In this document: in pieces, positions 8,365 through 17,963 of the stretch
Layout of the letters: each line of letters begins with the position of its first letter
Numbering within the stretch: the stretch's first letter is position 1
Assembly (NCBI RefSeq): GCF_022603395.1
Contig: NZ_JAIBKA010000012.1
Span: 103,379-167,378, forward strand
From: Desulfoferrobacter suflitae
GTDB taxonomy: Bacteria; Desulfobacterota; Syntrophobacteria; Syntrophobacterales; Syntrophobacteraceae
Direction of reading: 5' to 3'
DNA: 64,000 nt
Translations under genes and position numbers: made by a program
Notes under the pieces: generated by a model
Database searches by the model: none
Told to the model about the DNA's origin: nothing
Seen by the model: only the letters and a program-made list of their open reading frames with translations

Positions 8365-9618
8365 CCCCAGGTCCTTGGCTACGGCCACGTAAAAGGTAAC
8401 TCCTCCGGATGCACGCTCCTTGAGCCACACTTTCCCGCCGTGTCTGGCGGCGACCTCTTTCACGATGGCCAGCCCCAAACCGGTGCCCTCCGTTCCCTGG
8501 GAAGTCTTCTCCCGCTGGAACGGTTTGAATAACTTCTTCATATCCTCATCGGCCAATCCCACCCCGTCATCCATGACCGAGAGGATATGAAAGCTTTCAT
8601 CTTCTCCGTAGCCGATCTCGATCCGGCTAAGTTTCTCTCCCCCGTACTTGACGGCATTTTCGACCAGATTTCTAAGAATTCGCTTGATGCCCAGTTCATC
8701 CGCGGTAATTTCGGGCAGCGCTTCCGGCTCGGACCATGAGATGCTACGCTGATCCAGTTTGGCTGCGAATTCTTCCCGGATGGAGCCGATCAGCTGCTTC
8801 ATGTTGATACGGACGAGATGCAAGGGACTTTCCTTCGACTGCACATAGCCGTTGATGCCGTCGATCAGCGCCACCACCTGCTCGGCGGCTTTGAGGATTT
8901 GGTCGCAATAACGCCTCCCTCGTTCATCCAATACGTCAATATACTGTTTCTTCAACAAATTTGTGAGGCCGTACAGCGCGATGGTTGGACTCTTCAGATC
9001 GTGGGATGCAGTGTAAGTGAAAAATTCGATGGTCTCTTTTTTGTGTTTTATCTCCTCCAGGCTCTTTTCCATATTTTCGCACAGTTCGGCACGGTTCACA
9101 GCGACGGCGACCGCACTGCCGATAGCGACCAACACATCGATCTTTTCTCTGGTGAGGCGGATTTTTCGGTCCGTTCCCAAATTGATGACTCCAATCACCT
9201 CGTTGCCAAGCAGCAGGGGAACGCAAACGATGGTTTTGATTCCCTTACTCAGCAACAGCTTTTTTCGATCTTCATTCCCTAGATCAGTAACTTTTTGGGC
9301 AATAAAGGAACGCGTGCCAGCCGCCCGGCCCGTGAAGCCTTCAGAAATTTTGACGACCTCCAACCCGGTCGGATCAATTCCCCTGGAGCTCACCAAGGTA
9401 AACAATTGCCTATCCTTATCCAGCAAATACACCCGCCCGGCTTTGAACTGGAAATGCTTAAAAACTTTGGCTAGTGCTCCATCAAAGACCTCTTTAACTG
9501 TCTGACAGGTTGCAAACAGGTTGTTCATCTCTATCAAGATGGAGACGTTCTTATTACGCCTCCGCAACTGAGCCTGGCTTAATCCAATGGTGATTTGCTC
9601 TGTGTTTGCAGCGGCCAT
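8359..9618 (-). CDS. GAF-domain sensor histidine kinase
   Basis: A 419-residue soluble kinase: a GAF domain at residues ~30-175 (VCVPLLLGNEVIGVINLG is typical), a short linker, the phosphoacceptor box ASHDLKSP with H206, and an ATPase domain with NLVENAVKYGG, DDGVGL and GTGLGLAIVKEV. No transmembrane helix is seen, so it should sense a cytoplasmic ligand or redox state. I chose ATG 9616-9618 because AAGAGG lies seven bases upstream; an ATG at 9690 would add 24 residues without a convincing ribosome site. It is a paralogue of the preceding PAS kinase in the catalytic region (shared DLKSP..I..YGL..LL.KQY). The stop codon falls inside a heptamer repeat. No partner regulator is in the window. Confidence 0.87.
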   Translation of the reverse strand: MAAANTEQITIGLSQAQLRRRNKNVSILIEMNNLFATCQTVKEVFDGALAKVFKHFQFKAGRVYLLDKDRQLFTLVSSRGIDPTGLEVVKISEGFTGRAAGTRSFIAQKVTDLGNEDRKKLLLSKGIKTIVCVPLLLGNEVIGVINLGTDRKIRLTREKIDVLVAIGSAVAVAVNRAELCENMEKSLEEIKHKKETIEFFTYTASHDLKSPTIALYGLTNLLKKQYIDVLDERGRRYCDQILKAAEQVVALIDGINGYVQSKESPLHLVRINMKQLIGSIREEFAAKLDQRSISWSEPEALPEITADELGIKRILRNLVENAVKYGGEKLSRIEIGYGEDESFHILSVMDDGVGLADEDMKKLFKPFQREKTSQGTEGTGLGLAIVKEVAARHGGKVWLKERASGGVTFYVAVAKDLGQ

Positions 9619-9869
9619 CAGCAACCTCTTTTCTATCGGTTGATTGTGGATTAGCGGTGGTTGAGTTAGTTCCAGTCTATCGGGATTCATGTATTCCGTT
9701 CATGCTGCGGCCTGTTCTGAGGTACCCAAGGGTTTCGAAGCATGAGTTCCAGCATCCGCCCATCGATACCTCACTCAAGAACGGCCTTAATTAACGGTAT
9801 TTTTCCAGCTGACCACCATGACCGCGACGGGTGCAGCAAAGCACGAAAGCCGGCTTTCTTTCTCTCTTC

Positions 9870-9899
9870 TGCTCACTGCTCACCGCTCACTGCTCACTG
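9870..9899. repeat. Heptamer repeat, TCACTGC family, copy 3, read into a C-terminus
   Basis: Four units on the plus strand. Read on the minus strand they encode the last residues (SVSSER) and the TGA stop of the GlpC-like protein, so the array is partly coding. Confidence 0.8.
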
Positions 9900-11256
9900 A
9901 TTCCCAAATAATCTCAATGGGATGAACCACTCGATACGGAACCATCTGGTTGAATTGTATGCGGCAGCTCAAACAGTCGCTCACCAGTCTTTCCGGATCC
10001 ATTTCTCTAATCTTATCCATCAGCCGGCTGCCCATCTCAATTGAGACTGCGTGAAAATCGCGCTTGAACCCCATAATGCCGGCGATGCCGCAGCAATAAA
10101 ACGACCCCTCGATGGTTGCCAAATCGATCTCCGGGATCAGGCGGAGGAGCTCGACATAGGGCTGCCCGATTTTTTGCTCGCGCATATGGCATGGCGGATA
10201 ATAGGCCATGCGTCCATTGATCGGCCCAAAGCGGGTGTCGAGAGCTCCGGTACGGTGCAGATTGAGCAGGTATTCTCCCAGGTCGTAGGTATGGGCTGCA
10301 ATGGCGATCCGATGGCGAGCGCTGATGGCGGCAAAATAGCCCTCATCCTTGAGCAGCCCTTCGATGGGCTTTTTGGCGGTGGAAGGTTCGCCGGCGCCCT
10401 TGTGCACGGTAGCCTGCGGGCCCTGAGAAACTGTTCCGAGACGATCGGCGTGCCGACCCGTATCCGGAGCATTGGCGGCACCCTCGGCCATCACCTGCTT
10501 CAGCATATAGCCGCAGGTCGGGCAGGAGCAGACAATGTCGTAGCCGGCCTCCACCGCTGCAATCAAATGTCCAACGTTGAACTTCACAAATTCAAAGGTG
10601 AGATCGCCGTCCCCTTCGAGCAGGCTCGGCATGCCGCAGCATTTCTGCTCCGAGTAATAGACCTCGATGCCGTTTTGGCGCAGCACCTCGACGGCGGCTT
10701 TGGGCACTTGAGGAAACAGGTATTGGCCGGTACAGCCCGCAAAGAATGCTACTCTTTTCTCGCCTTTTGCCCGCATGACATCAAGCCCCTGCTGTTTGGC
10801 CCAGACCGGGAAGCTTTCCAGCGGAAACTCCGGCACCTTTCTTTGCGGGTGTATGCCGGCCAGCTTCTTCACTAACTCACCGCTGCCTTTGCTCTGCAAG
10901 AGTCTGTTGGTAAGTCGGGGATAGGCGCCGCAAACTCGCGCGACCCGTTCAACATCTTCCAGAAAACGAATGGAGGGCTTCAGCCCGTCACGGCTGACAA
11001 AGGCATGCTTGGCCTTCATGATGTCCGAGCGAATGTTGGGACAGGGGCATAGACCACAGAAATTGCACAGCTCTATCAAATGCTTCAGTTCTTCGTCAGT
11101 GACTTTGCCCCTTCGGTCCACTTCTTTATCATACAGTCGATATAATTCTGGAAACACCAGACAGGAGGTGTCCTCCATGAGATATCGGCAGATGTCGCAA
11201 TCGGCGCAATCGTCAAGAAATTTGCGCGCCATTTTTTCAGGATCTTTGCTGAGCAT
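9880..11256 (-). CDS. CCG-domain iron-sulfur protein, GlpC/HdrD-like
   Basis: A 458-residue iron-sulfur protein resembling subunit C of anaerobic glycerol-3-phosphate dehydrogenase and the HdrD/HdrB family. The N-terminus has two cluster motifs (CADCDICRYL and CNFCGLCPCPN). Two CCG repeats follow, with CCGMPSLLEGDG and CCGIAGIMGF, and a final CLSCRIQF. Such proteins shuttle electrons between a dehydrogenase and quinone or ferredoxin partners. No GlpA or GlpB lies beside it, so the partner is unknown. A low-similarity insert between the two CCG halves (~residues 265-310) is rich in Ala, Gly and Lys. The last six residues are encoded by the heptamer repeat, showing that the original stop was lost or replaced. 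Confidence 0.82.
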   Translation of the reverse strand: MLSKDPEKMARKFLDDCADCDICRYLMEDTSCLVFPELYRLYDKEVDRRGKVTDEELKHLIELCNFCGLCPCPNIRSDIMKAKHAFVSRDGLKPSIRFLEDVERVARVCGAYPRLTNRLLQSKGSGELVKKLAGIHPQRKVPEFPLESFPVWAKQQGLDVMRAKGEKRVAFFAGCTGQYLFPQVPKAAVEVLRQNGIEVYYSEQKCCGMPSLLEGDGDLTFEFVKFNVGHLIAAVEAGYDIVCSCPTCGYMLKQVMAEGAANAPDTGRHADRLGTVSQGPQATVHKGAGEPSTAKKPIEGLLKDEGYFAAISARHRIAIAAHTYDLGEYLLNLHRTGALDTRFGPINGRMAYYPPCHMREQKIGQPYVELLRLIPEIDLATIEGSFYCCGIAGIMGFKRDFHAVSIEMGSRLMDKIREMDPERLVSDCLSCRIQFNQMVPYRVVHPIEIIWESVSSER

Positions 11257-11492
11257 ATTTCATCTCGCACTTATAACAATCATTGTGGGTCAAAATTCGC
11301 AGGCCTGGCTCTTTCGATGAATTCTAAGAACTCAAGGAAAAATCGGTCATGTCTCTTCCCCCTGAGCAAAGTGTACATTCTAAATGTACATATAGCGAAA
11401 CAATGCAGCGACCCGGTTGATTGGTTTCTTCCGGAATATCAGTCACTCTGTCAATGAATGCAGGTGAAACACCGCTGTCTCAACGGCTAAAG

Positions 11493-11532
11493 CGGTCCTG
11501 CTGGCGAGGCCCGTAACTGGCCTCGAAGACCG
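11493..11532. terminator. Hairpin downstream of the RND operon
   Basis: GAGGCC (11506-11511) pairs with GGCCTC (11519-11524), and CGGTC (11493-11497) with GACCG (11528-11532). It lies just past the stop of the last gene of the pump operon. No U-run follows, so it may be a processing or Rho-related structure rather than a simple intrinsic terminator. Confidence 0.4.
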
Positions 11533-11536
11533 GCAC

Positions 11537-11686
11537 TCAGTGGGGCTGCAGGCATTTTTTGACCTGCTTCGCCAGGCGCTCCTTGATAAAATTGAGGGCG
11601 CGCCCGGCATCGTCGTCCAGATCGATGGCCAGGATCTCCTGTACATCGGCAATATCCAGTTCGATGTTCACTTTCTTCAGATTCAT
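11537..11686 (-). CDS. 49-residue acidic/basic helical protein, distal gene of the RND operon
   Basis: A short gene not overlapping any other: ATG 11684-11686 three bases after the pump permease stop, with AGGAG at 10-14 bases upstream. The product begins MNLKKVNIELDIADVQEI, continues AIDLDDDAGRAL and ends in a basic amphipathic segment (IKERLAKQVKKC). A second 49-residue gene at 17964-18113 has the same length and the same layout (ALDLDKEGAL then ILKDLVKRLEQQ), so the two appear to be paralogues of one small family. No function is known to me; a single helix-turn-helix-like or coiled-coil hairpin is the likely fold. Placement suggests an accessory role with efflux or thiol-redox membrane proteins, which is inference. 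Confidence 0.7.
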   Translation of the reverse strand: MNLKKVNIELDIADVQEILAIDLDDDAGRALNFIKERLAKQVKKCLQPH

Positions 11687-11689
11687 GGT

Positions 11690-14600
11690 TCAACTCCTGT
11701 GCCTCAGTCTGTTCCACCCTTCTTTGGAGTCATCCAAAAGGGAATAGAGCACCGGGGTGACCACCAGCGTCATCACGGTGCCTGCCAAAAGACCGAAGCC
11801 GGCTGCGGCCCCCAGCGGAGACATCCGTTCCAGTCCGACGGCGGTTTCCAGGATGATCGGCAGCATGCCCACCACGGTTGAAATGGTGGTCATGAGCACT
11901 GGCCGCATGCGCAAGCGCACCGCCTGTTCCAGCGCTTCCTGCCGCTCCATGCCGCCTTCCCGCGCCTGTTTGATGAAATCGATCAAGAAGATGGAATTGT
12001 TGATGACGATCCCCGCCAGCAGCACGATTCCCATCATGGCCGGCATACACATGGGCTTGCCCAGCAGCAGTAGTCCCCAGAGCGATCCGATGAGGGCCAA
12101 AGGGATGGCTACGAGCACCGGGACAGGCAGGAGAAACGAGCGAAAGGTGCCGACCAGAAGCACGATCAGCAGCATTGAGCCCAAGGCCATCGCCCCCATC
12201 ATGCGGCTCATACTCTCTTTCATTTCCGCGGCGGTGCCGCTCATGCGCATGCCGTAGCCGCCGGGGAAGGCAACCTGCTGGGTGCGCTCACCAATCTCCG
12301 CCAAAACCTGTGAGATCCGCACCGTGCGATTGTATCCGGTGAGGTCGATGGTGTTTTCAAGGTTCTCCCGGCTGATGACCGTCTGGCTTTGCGCTCGTTC
12401 AACGGTTGCCAGAGTCCGCAACGGCACAGCGCCCTTAGGCGTGTAAATATCCAGCTCGGAAAGCCTTTCCGGAGTCGCTACCCATTCATCGCCGTAGGCG
12501 AGCTGAATAGGGATGTCCAGAAAGCCGCTCAAACGAAAGCCGGAAACCGGCAAGCCGCCGACGGCCAAGCGCAGCTGGTCGGCCAAAGTTTGTGGGTCGG
12601 TTTCATAGAGTCTCGCCGTGCGGGGTGAAACCCGGACCTGCACCTCTTCCTTGTCAAGCCACCAACTGGGAGTGAAATCCAGCAGCCCGCGAGTCCCCGT
12701 AAGCGCATCTTGCAGTTCCAGGGCCAGTCGATCCAGCACCACCGAATCCCTGCCGGTCAAAATGATATCGATGGGCGCGCGCGAAGTGGACATGGGAGTT
12801 GCCCCATACTCATATATTTGCAGCGAGCGCAGCTCCGGCATTTCTTCAATGCGCTCGCGCCAGTGATCGGCAATTTGCCAGATGGATCGCTCGCGCCGGT
12901 CCCGGGTGGTGAGATTGATGGTGAGCAAGCCCTTTTGGGCGGTCTGGCCGCCGGCCCCGAAGGAGACCTGGCCGGGCTCCGAGCCGACCACGGAGGAAAT
13001 CATCAATACATTGGGCTCCTCCAGCACCACCTTCTCGATTTCCGTCAGCGCCCGGTCAAGGTCCTGGATGAGCGCGTCCGGCGGCAGCTCGAAAACGATA
13101 TTGACGATCCCGGTATCCATGGGCGGCATCAGTTCTCGGCCAATGACCGGCATGACGGCGCCCACCGTCGCTATCAGCAGACCGAACGCCGCGCCCACCG
13201 TCAGCAAACGGTGACGCATGCCTTTGCGCAACAGCGCCACATAGCCTTCCGCCAGCCGGGCAAGGAGGTCTTTGACCAGCTGCGATGCTCGCACTCCCCG
13301 GCGCAACAGCCAGATGTGAACGACCGCAACAAACTTGCGAGCTCCCCTAAGGGGTGGACATTCACCGGTTGGACGCCTCTGGGCAGTCGCTTCAAGCAAC
13401 CGGACGGCGATGGGCGGAATCACCAGCACGGCGGCCAGCAGGGAGCCGAGCAGGGCAAGAGTCACCGTCAGGGTGAACTGGCGCATGACCTTTTCCACGT
13501 AGCCGCCGGCAAACATGATGGGAATGAGCATGGCGACGGTGGTGAGCATCCCGGCGGTGATGGAGGTGAGAATCTCGCCCACCGCCTTTTCCACTGTTTC
13601 CCGCGGGTTTTTCTGCGCAATGGCCCAATGGCGGTTGATATTTTCCACCACCACCACAGTGGCATCCACCACCATTCCGGTAGCGATGATGAGACCCGAC
13701 AGGGTGACCACATTGAGGGTGTAGCCCGTAAAGCCGAGGGCCGCCAGGCAGAACAGGAAAGAGAGGGGAATACTGACCAAGGCCAGCATCGAAGAGCGCA
13801 GGTCGGTGAGGAACAAAAAGATGATGAGCACCGTGAGCACAATGGCGCTGTAAAGGGAGGCGCGCATGCCGGCGGTGTTTCTCTCAATCAGCGGCTCCTG
13901 ATCGTTGGTGATGGTGAAGTCGATATCGCTCCACATGGCGGCCATGAGGGGCAGTGCCTGTTTGACCGAATGGATGGCTTGGATGGTGTTGCCGCCCTCG
14001 GGGCGCAGTACGTTGACGCCGATGGCCGGCCGGCCGTTGCCGTGATAGAGGCTCCTGAGCTCCTCTATGCCGAGCTCCACCCGGGCTACGTCTTCCAGCC
14101 GCAGGTAGGCATCGGCACTGCGTTTGACTATCAGGTTTTCAACGTCCCGAAGGTCTTTGAATTCTCCGACGGTCTTCACCAGGGCTTCCCCTTGCACTCC
14201 TTCCATTAGTCCAGCCGGGGTTGTGATATTCTGCGCCTTGATCGCCGCGGCGATTTCCATGGGGGTCAACTGGAAGGCCCTCAAGCGATCCCGATCCAGC
14301 CAGATGTTGATCTGCGGCTGATTGCCGCCGAAGGTATCCACATCCGCCACACCGGGAAGGTTCAGGAGATAATCGGTTATATCGTTGTCGGCCAGCAGGC
14401 GAACCTGGGCGAGGGTGAGGGCAGAGTCTTTTTTAGGGGCAAGCGCCAGGGTCAGGACCGGGCGGGTGGCATCGGTAATGCGATAGATGCGCGGCTCCAG
14501 AATGTCTGCCGGAAGGTCTGCGCGGATTTTGGAAATGGCGTTTTGTACATCCACCACAGCTTCGCCGATGGGCTTTTCATAGACAAATTCCGCGTTGACT

Positions 14601-14869
14601 GAGGAAACCTCATCGCGGGAGGTGGAGGTGAGCTTTTTCAGCCCGGAAAGGGTGGCGATCTCTTTTTCGATCACTTCGGTGATGCGGCGGGCGACGTCCA
14701 CCGCCGGGGCGCCCGGTTCAACAGTGACCACCGCCACCTGCGGCGGATTGGTGTCGGGGAAGTATTCCACCGGCATCAGGAAAAATGCCCGCAGCCCCAA
14801 GACCGTCACCAGCAGGGCGCCGACCAGCACCAGCCATGGATTATCCAGAGCGAAACGGTGGGGCTTCAT
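11690..14869 (-). CDS. RND efflux permease, HAE1/AcrB family
   Basis: A 1059-residue inner-membrane proton-drug antiporter. The N-terminal FALDNPWLVLVGALLVTVLG helix is followed by the first periplasmic porter domain (VEPGAPAVDVARRITEVIEKEI), a six-helix bundle with SIPLSFLFCLAALGF and the charged TM4 segment GMVVDATVVVVENINRH, then a repeat of the layout in the second half, with GIVLLAGIVINNSIFLIDFI near the end. Length matches the family. It forms a tripartite pump with the adaptor (15021-16289) and the outer-membrane channel (16327-17772) encoded upstream in the same direction. The VVDATVVVVEN motif is nearer to the drug/HAE group than to CusA metal pumps; substrate is unknown. Confidence 0.92.
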   Translation of the reverse strand: MKPHRFALDNPWLVLVGALLVTVLGLRAFFLMPVEYFPDTNPPQVAVVTVEPGAPAVDVARRITEVIEKEIATLSGLKKLTSTSRDEVSSVNAEFVYEKPIGEAVVDVQNAISKIRADLPADILEPRIYRITDATRPVLTLALAPKKDSALTLAQVRLLADNDITDYLLNLPGVADVDTFGGNQPQINIWLDRDRLRAFQLTPMEIAAAIKAQNITTPAGLMEGVQGEALVKTVGEFKDLRDVENLIVKRSADAYLRLEDVARVELGIEELRSLYHGNGRPAIGVNVLRPEGGNTIQAIHSVKQALPLMAAMWSDIDFTITNDQEPLIERNTAGMRASLYSAIVLTVLIIFLFLTDLRSSMLALVSIPLSFLFCLAALGFTGYTLNVVTLSGLIIATGMVVDATVVVVENINRHWAIAQKNPRETVEKAVGEILTSITAGMLTTVAMLIPIMFAGGYVEKVMRQFTLTVTLALLGSLLAAVLVIPPIAVRLLEATAQRRPTGECPPLRGARKFVAVVHIWLLRRGVRASQLVKDLLARLAEGYVALLRKGMRHRLLTVGAAFGLLIATVGAVMPVIGRELMPPMDTGIVNIVFELPPDALIQDLDRALTEIEKVVLEEPNVLMISSVVGSEPGQVSFGAGGQTAQKGLLTINLTTRDRRERSIWQIADHWRERIEEMPELRSLQIYEYGATPMSTSRAPIDIILTGRDSVVLDRLALELQDALTGTRGLLDFTPSWWLDKEEVQVRVSPRTARLYETDPQTLADQLRLAVGGLPVSGFRLSGFLDIPIQLAYGDEWVATPERLSELDIYTPKGAVPLRTLATVERAQSQTVISRENLENTIDLTGYNRTVRISQVLAEIGERTQQVAFPGGYGMRMSGTAAEMKESMSRMMGAMALGSMLLIVLLVGTFRSFLLPVPVLVAIPLALIGSLWGLLLLGKPMCMPAMMGIVLLAGIVINNSIFLIDFIKQAREGGMERQEALEQAVRLRMRPVLMTTISTVVGMLPIILETAVGLERMSPLGAAAGFGLLAGTVMTLVVTPVLYSLLDDSKEGWNRLRHRS

Positions 14870-14876
14870 GGTTGAT

Positions 14877-14945
14877 ACTCGAGGCTGAAAGCTGGAGGTA
14901 AGATGCTCGAAGCAAGATGCGAGAGGCTGGAGGCAAGAAGGAAGA
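14877..14945. repeat. Heptamer repeat, GGAGGCA family, copy 1
   Basis: A 7-bp period (GAGGCTG, AAAGCTG, GAGGTAA, GATGCTC, GAAGCAA, GATGCGA, GAGGCTG, GAGGCAA) fills the spacer between the adaptor and permease genes. It is unrelated in sequence to the TCACTGC family but has the same unit length. Confidence 0.75.
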
Positions 14946-15020
14946 AGAATATGTGACGATGGAATTGGGATTCACAGCGCCTGCCTTCGTCGTTCCCACT
15001 TGCTGCAAAGCTGTGCAGCA

Positions 15021-16289
15021 TCATGGCTGCACCTCGACCCGTTGGCCCTGGGAGCGCCTCACCCATTGCAGATATTCTCCAACTGCCACCTGTTCACCTA
15101 CGTGGAGGTCCCCTTCGACTAATGCGCGGGTCTCATCGGCAAGCAGAATGCGTACCGGGACCAGTTGCAGCGAACCCGAGCGCACCACGTACACCGCCGA
15201 ACCGCCTTGCTCGGTTGGAAGCAGAGCGCCGCGCGGCACGGTCAGACCCTCACCTTCCTCGGTCACCACATCGATGGGGACAAAGCTGCCGATTTTCAGA
15301 TGCCCTGGAAGCACGCAAAACAGGTCGACTTCGGCGCGCACCGTTTTGCCGGCTTCAAGAGAAGGAAAAATGCGCGAAATCGTAGCCTGATAGGAGGCCT
15401 GGAGGTCTTCGGAAGGAGAGGAAGCAACGGGATCAAATCTAGCGGTGTGGGTATCCTGCTGCCAGTAGACAAGCACCTTTTGGCCCTGTTGGATGCGCAC
15501 CAGGTCTTCCTGCACCAGGTCAAAGGCGAGGCGATGGCAGGATATATCCATCAGGCTGAAAATGGCTTCGCCGGGCCGGGCCATATCTCCCACTTCCAGG
15601 TATTGCCGCCGGATGATCCCGGCTGAGGGACTGCGGATCTCGGTGAAAGTTAGCCGGGCACGGGCTTCTTCGAGCTGAGCCTCTAGGGCCTTGCCTTCGT
15701 TGACTATGCCAACGCTTTCCTGCTCCAGGCTCTGCAGACGGCCAAGGGCGGCGTCCAGCTGATTGCGGCTGCTTTCGACTTGGGAAGCACTGATGCCTTT
15801 TTCACGAAACAGGCGCTGATCGCGCTCGAATTCCCGCCTGCGGAAGGCAACATCCTGGCGAGCGGCTTCGAGCGATGCCTGATTGGCCTTGAGGCGGGCT
15901 TCCTGCGCTGCGATTTTTGATTCTATGGCCAATACTTGCGCCCGGATGTCGCGGTCGTCCAGAGCCGCAAGAAGCTGGCCGGCTTTTACCCGATCTCCGT
16001 CATCAACCTTCATATCTTCAATGCGAGCGCTGATGCGAGGAGAAATTTCCGCAGTCGCCAACGGCTCGAGGCGGGCCAGGTAGCTTACCGTTTCACGCAT
16101 AACCGAGCGTTCAACAGGCTGTACGTTCACCGGTGCCGGGCTGGGCTGCCATCCGGGAGCGGATGCCAGACGATCGCGTCCCTTCTTCACGGCGACAGCC
16201 AGCAACCCAATTGCTGCGAGCAGGACTAGAGCGAACACAATCCGCCTGCCAGCGAATCTCGAATTCAAGGATTTTACTGAACTAAACAA
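15021..16289 (-). CDS. RND pump periplasmic adaptor (membrane fusion protein)
   Basis: A 422-residue adaptor of the AcrA/HlyD family. One membrane anchor (RRIVFALVLLAAIGLLAVAV) precedes the barrel-lipoyl start (ISPRISARIEDMKVDDGDRVKAGQ). A long alpha-hairpin of Glu/Gln/Ala-rich coiled coil follows (~residues 115-215), then the returning lipoyl half (EIRSPSAGIIRRQ) and beta-barrel. I prefer the TTG at 16287-16289, which has GGAG five bases upstream. The longer frame from 16352 would overlap the upstream gene and translate the GGAGGCA repeat. It links the inner-membrane permease (11690-14869) to the TolC-like channel (16327-17772). Confidence 0.85.
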   Translation of the reverse strand: MFSSVKSLNSRFAGRRIVFALVLLAAIGLLAVAVKKGRDRLASAPGWQPSPAPVNVQPVERSVMRETVSYLARLEPLATAEISPRISARIEDMKVDDGDRVKAGQLLAALDDRDIRAQVLAIESKIAAQEARLKANQASLEAARQDVAFRRREFERDQRLFREKGISASQVESSRNQLDAALGRLQSLEQESVGIVNEGKALEAQLEEARARLTFTEIRSPSAGIIRRQYLEVGDMARPGEAIFSLMDISCHRLAFDLVQEDLVRIQQGQKVLVYWQQDTHTARFDPVASSPSEDLQASYQATISRIFPSLEAGKTVRAEVDLFCVLPGHLKIGSFVPIDVVTEEGEGLTVPRGALLPTEQGGSAVYVVRSGSLQLVPVRILLADETRALVEGDLHVGEQVAVGEYLQWVRRSQGQRVEVQP

Positions 16290-16305
16290 TGGATCTCCAA
16301 TCCTG

Positions 16306-16335
16306 TAAGCATCCTGCCTCCAGGTTCTAGCTTCC
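16306..16335. repeat. Heptamer repeat, GGAGGCA family, copy 2
   Basis: On the minus strand the junction of the channel and adaptor genes reads AAGCTAGAACCTGGAGGCAG. The TAG stop of the channel gene (16327-16329) is inside this unit array. Confidence 0.6.
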
Positions 16336-17772
16336 GGTCTCCCATCGATCAATGAAGGCCTGCAGATCCTCCCCTTTCGATCTCTCCCAGCCGATCCGAG
16401 CCAGCAGATAGTCCACTACGGCTTGAGAATACTCCACGTCGGCGCGCAGCATGGCCGACTGCGCGTCTAATACATCGTTGATGGTGTTGCGCCCTTCGGC
16501 ATAACGTAGCTGTTCGATACGCAATGTCTCTGCGGCCGCGGTGACATTCTTTTCCGTTACCTGCAGGCGATTCATGCTGTCGGCAAGCTCTGTCAGCGAC
16601 CGATCCAAATCTTCATCGATGCGCAGCTTGACGTCCCGCATAGTCTGCTCGGCCTGGCGTATTCTTAAGGCGGCCTGTGAGACGCGGGTCTGAATGGCGC
16701 CGCCGCGAAACAGCGGGATGTCCATGGCCACCCCGACCGACCAGGTATCCTCATTGTCCAGCAGGTCCGCGCCACCAGACTGGGAAAACGGCACGCCGCT
16801 GCGCACCCCGTAGCGGGCGAATCCGTCGATCCGCGGCCAGTGTTCGGAACGGGCAACGTCTAGTGCTTTTTTGGCTTGTTCCAGTTGCGTGTGCGCTGCT
16901 TTGAGCTCGGAGCGATGGGCGCCGGCAAATTCACGCGCCGCCCCCATATCCGGCAATCTTTTGGGTACCACCTCGAGCTCGCCGGTGAGCTGCCAAAGAT
17001 CGGCCTGCTGAGCGTCGGCCCCCAAAAGCCGGCCCAATTGGACCAGCAACACATGTCGATCGGCTTGCAGCTTTGACAGCTCCTGTTCGATACTCGCTAC
17101 CCGCACATCCACTTTCATGGCGTCCACCGGAGCCGCCCGACCAACATCGAGCATCATGTGGATGGTTGCCGCCTGCGCTTGCAGGGCTTTAAGCGATGCC
17201 TGCGCTGCACGAATCACTTGTTCGGTTTGCAGAATTTTGAAAAACACCGAGGCCACGTTGAGTATCAAATCCTGCTGGGTGGTGACCAGTTGCGCTGTTG
17301 CCAGCTTGCCGGACAGCTCGGCAATACGGTACTCGGCAATGCGCCGGCCGCCCTGAAAAATCGGCAGAAGCAGCACCAGCCCGGCCTCCACCAAGTCATC
17401 ATCAAAGACTCCCAGTTCGTTGTTGGAGTGAGCCGGGGCAATGCGCTGCTTTTCGCCGAAACGCGTGTAGCTTCCCTCGACGTCCAGGGTGGGAAGAAAC
17501 GTGGAAATGGCCAGGGGTTTTTCCAACCGCTGGATGGCTTGCTCGGTCTGTGCAGCCTGCAAAACTGGATTCTGCTCGACGGCCAGGCGAACACATTCCT
17601 TAAGACTCAGAGCTATGACAGGCGAAGAGGTCGTCTCCGGTTCGCGGCCTCTTGCCCATGATTCACTTGACTGCTCGTTTTTGCCCATTTGCCCGCCCTG
17701 GACTTGGACGGATTGAACCAGCAACAAGAGACAGCAAAAGAAGAGAAACAAAACTCGCTTTATGGACATCAT
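16327..17772 (-). CDS. TolC-family outer-membrane efflux channel
   Basis: A 481-residue exported protein with a signal peptide (KRVLFLFFCCLLLLVQSVQV). Two outer-membrane efflux repeats follow: SLKECVRLAVEQNPVLQAAQ begins the first and a second alpha-helical half contains DVARSEHWPRIDGFARYG. Long amphipathic coiled-coil helices (IRQAEQTMRDVKLRIDEDLD, YAEGRNTINDVLDAQ) are typical. The start is ATG 17770-17772 with AGGTAAAA upstream; a slightly longer frame lacks this. It is first in a four-gene operon with the adaptor, permease and a 49-residue protein. The stop codon lies in a heptamer repeat. Confidence 0.88.
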   Translation of the reverse strand: MMSIKRVLFLFFCCLLLLVQSVQVQGGQMGKNEQSSESWARGREPETTSSPVIALSLKECVRLAVEQNPVLQAAQTEQAIQRLEKPLAISTFLPTLDVEGSYTRFGEKQRIAPAHSNNELGVFDDDLVEAGLVLLLPIFQGGRRIAEYRIAELSGKLATAQLVTTQQDLILNVASVFFKILQTEQVIRAAQASLKALQAQAATIHMMLDVGRAAPVDAMKVDVRVASIEQELSKLQADRHVLLVQLGRLLGADAQQADLWQLTGELEVVPKRLPDMGAAREFAGAHRSELKAAHTQLEQAKKALDVARSEHWPRIDGFARYGVRSGVPFSQSGGADLLDNEDTWSVGVAMDIPLFRGGAIQTRVSQAALRIRQAEQTMRDVKLRIDEDLDRSLTELADSMNRLQVTEKNVTAAAETLRIEQLRYAEGRNTINDVLDAQSAMLRADVEYSQAVVDYLLARIGWERSKGEDLQAFIDRWETGS

Positions 17773-17963
17773 TTTTACCTGAAGCAATCGGCGCCTTTAT
17801 CATCGTTTTGACGAACGTCCGTTTGGCGAGGCCGGATGCTGCATCAAGCGACTTTATGCGCCATTCGGTATCCATCATGCAAAATCTGATCTAAGCAAGC
17901 TGACGAAACAATGTTCGTCGCCGCAATCAAAAAACGGCATCAGTTCGATTGTAGCCCGAAATA

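Noticed and set aside
43..14209. Long plus-strand open frames opposite the region 1 genes (for example 43-1377, 1341-2819, 3158-4648, 12710-14209)
   Set aside because: They are antisense to well-supported minus-strand genes, have His/Arg/Pro-rich compositions with no family motif, and lack ribosome sites. They reflect high GC on the opposite strand.
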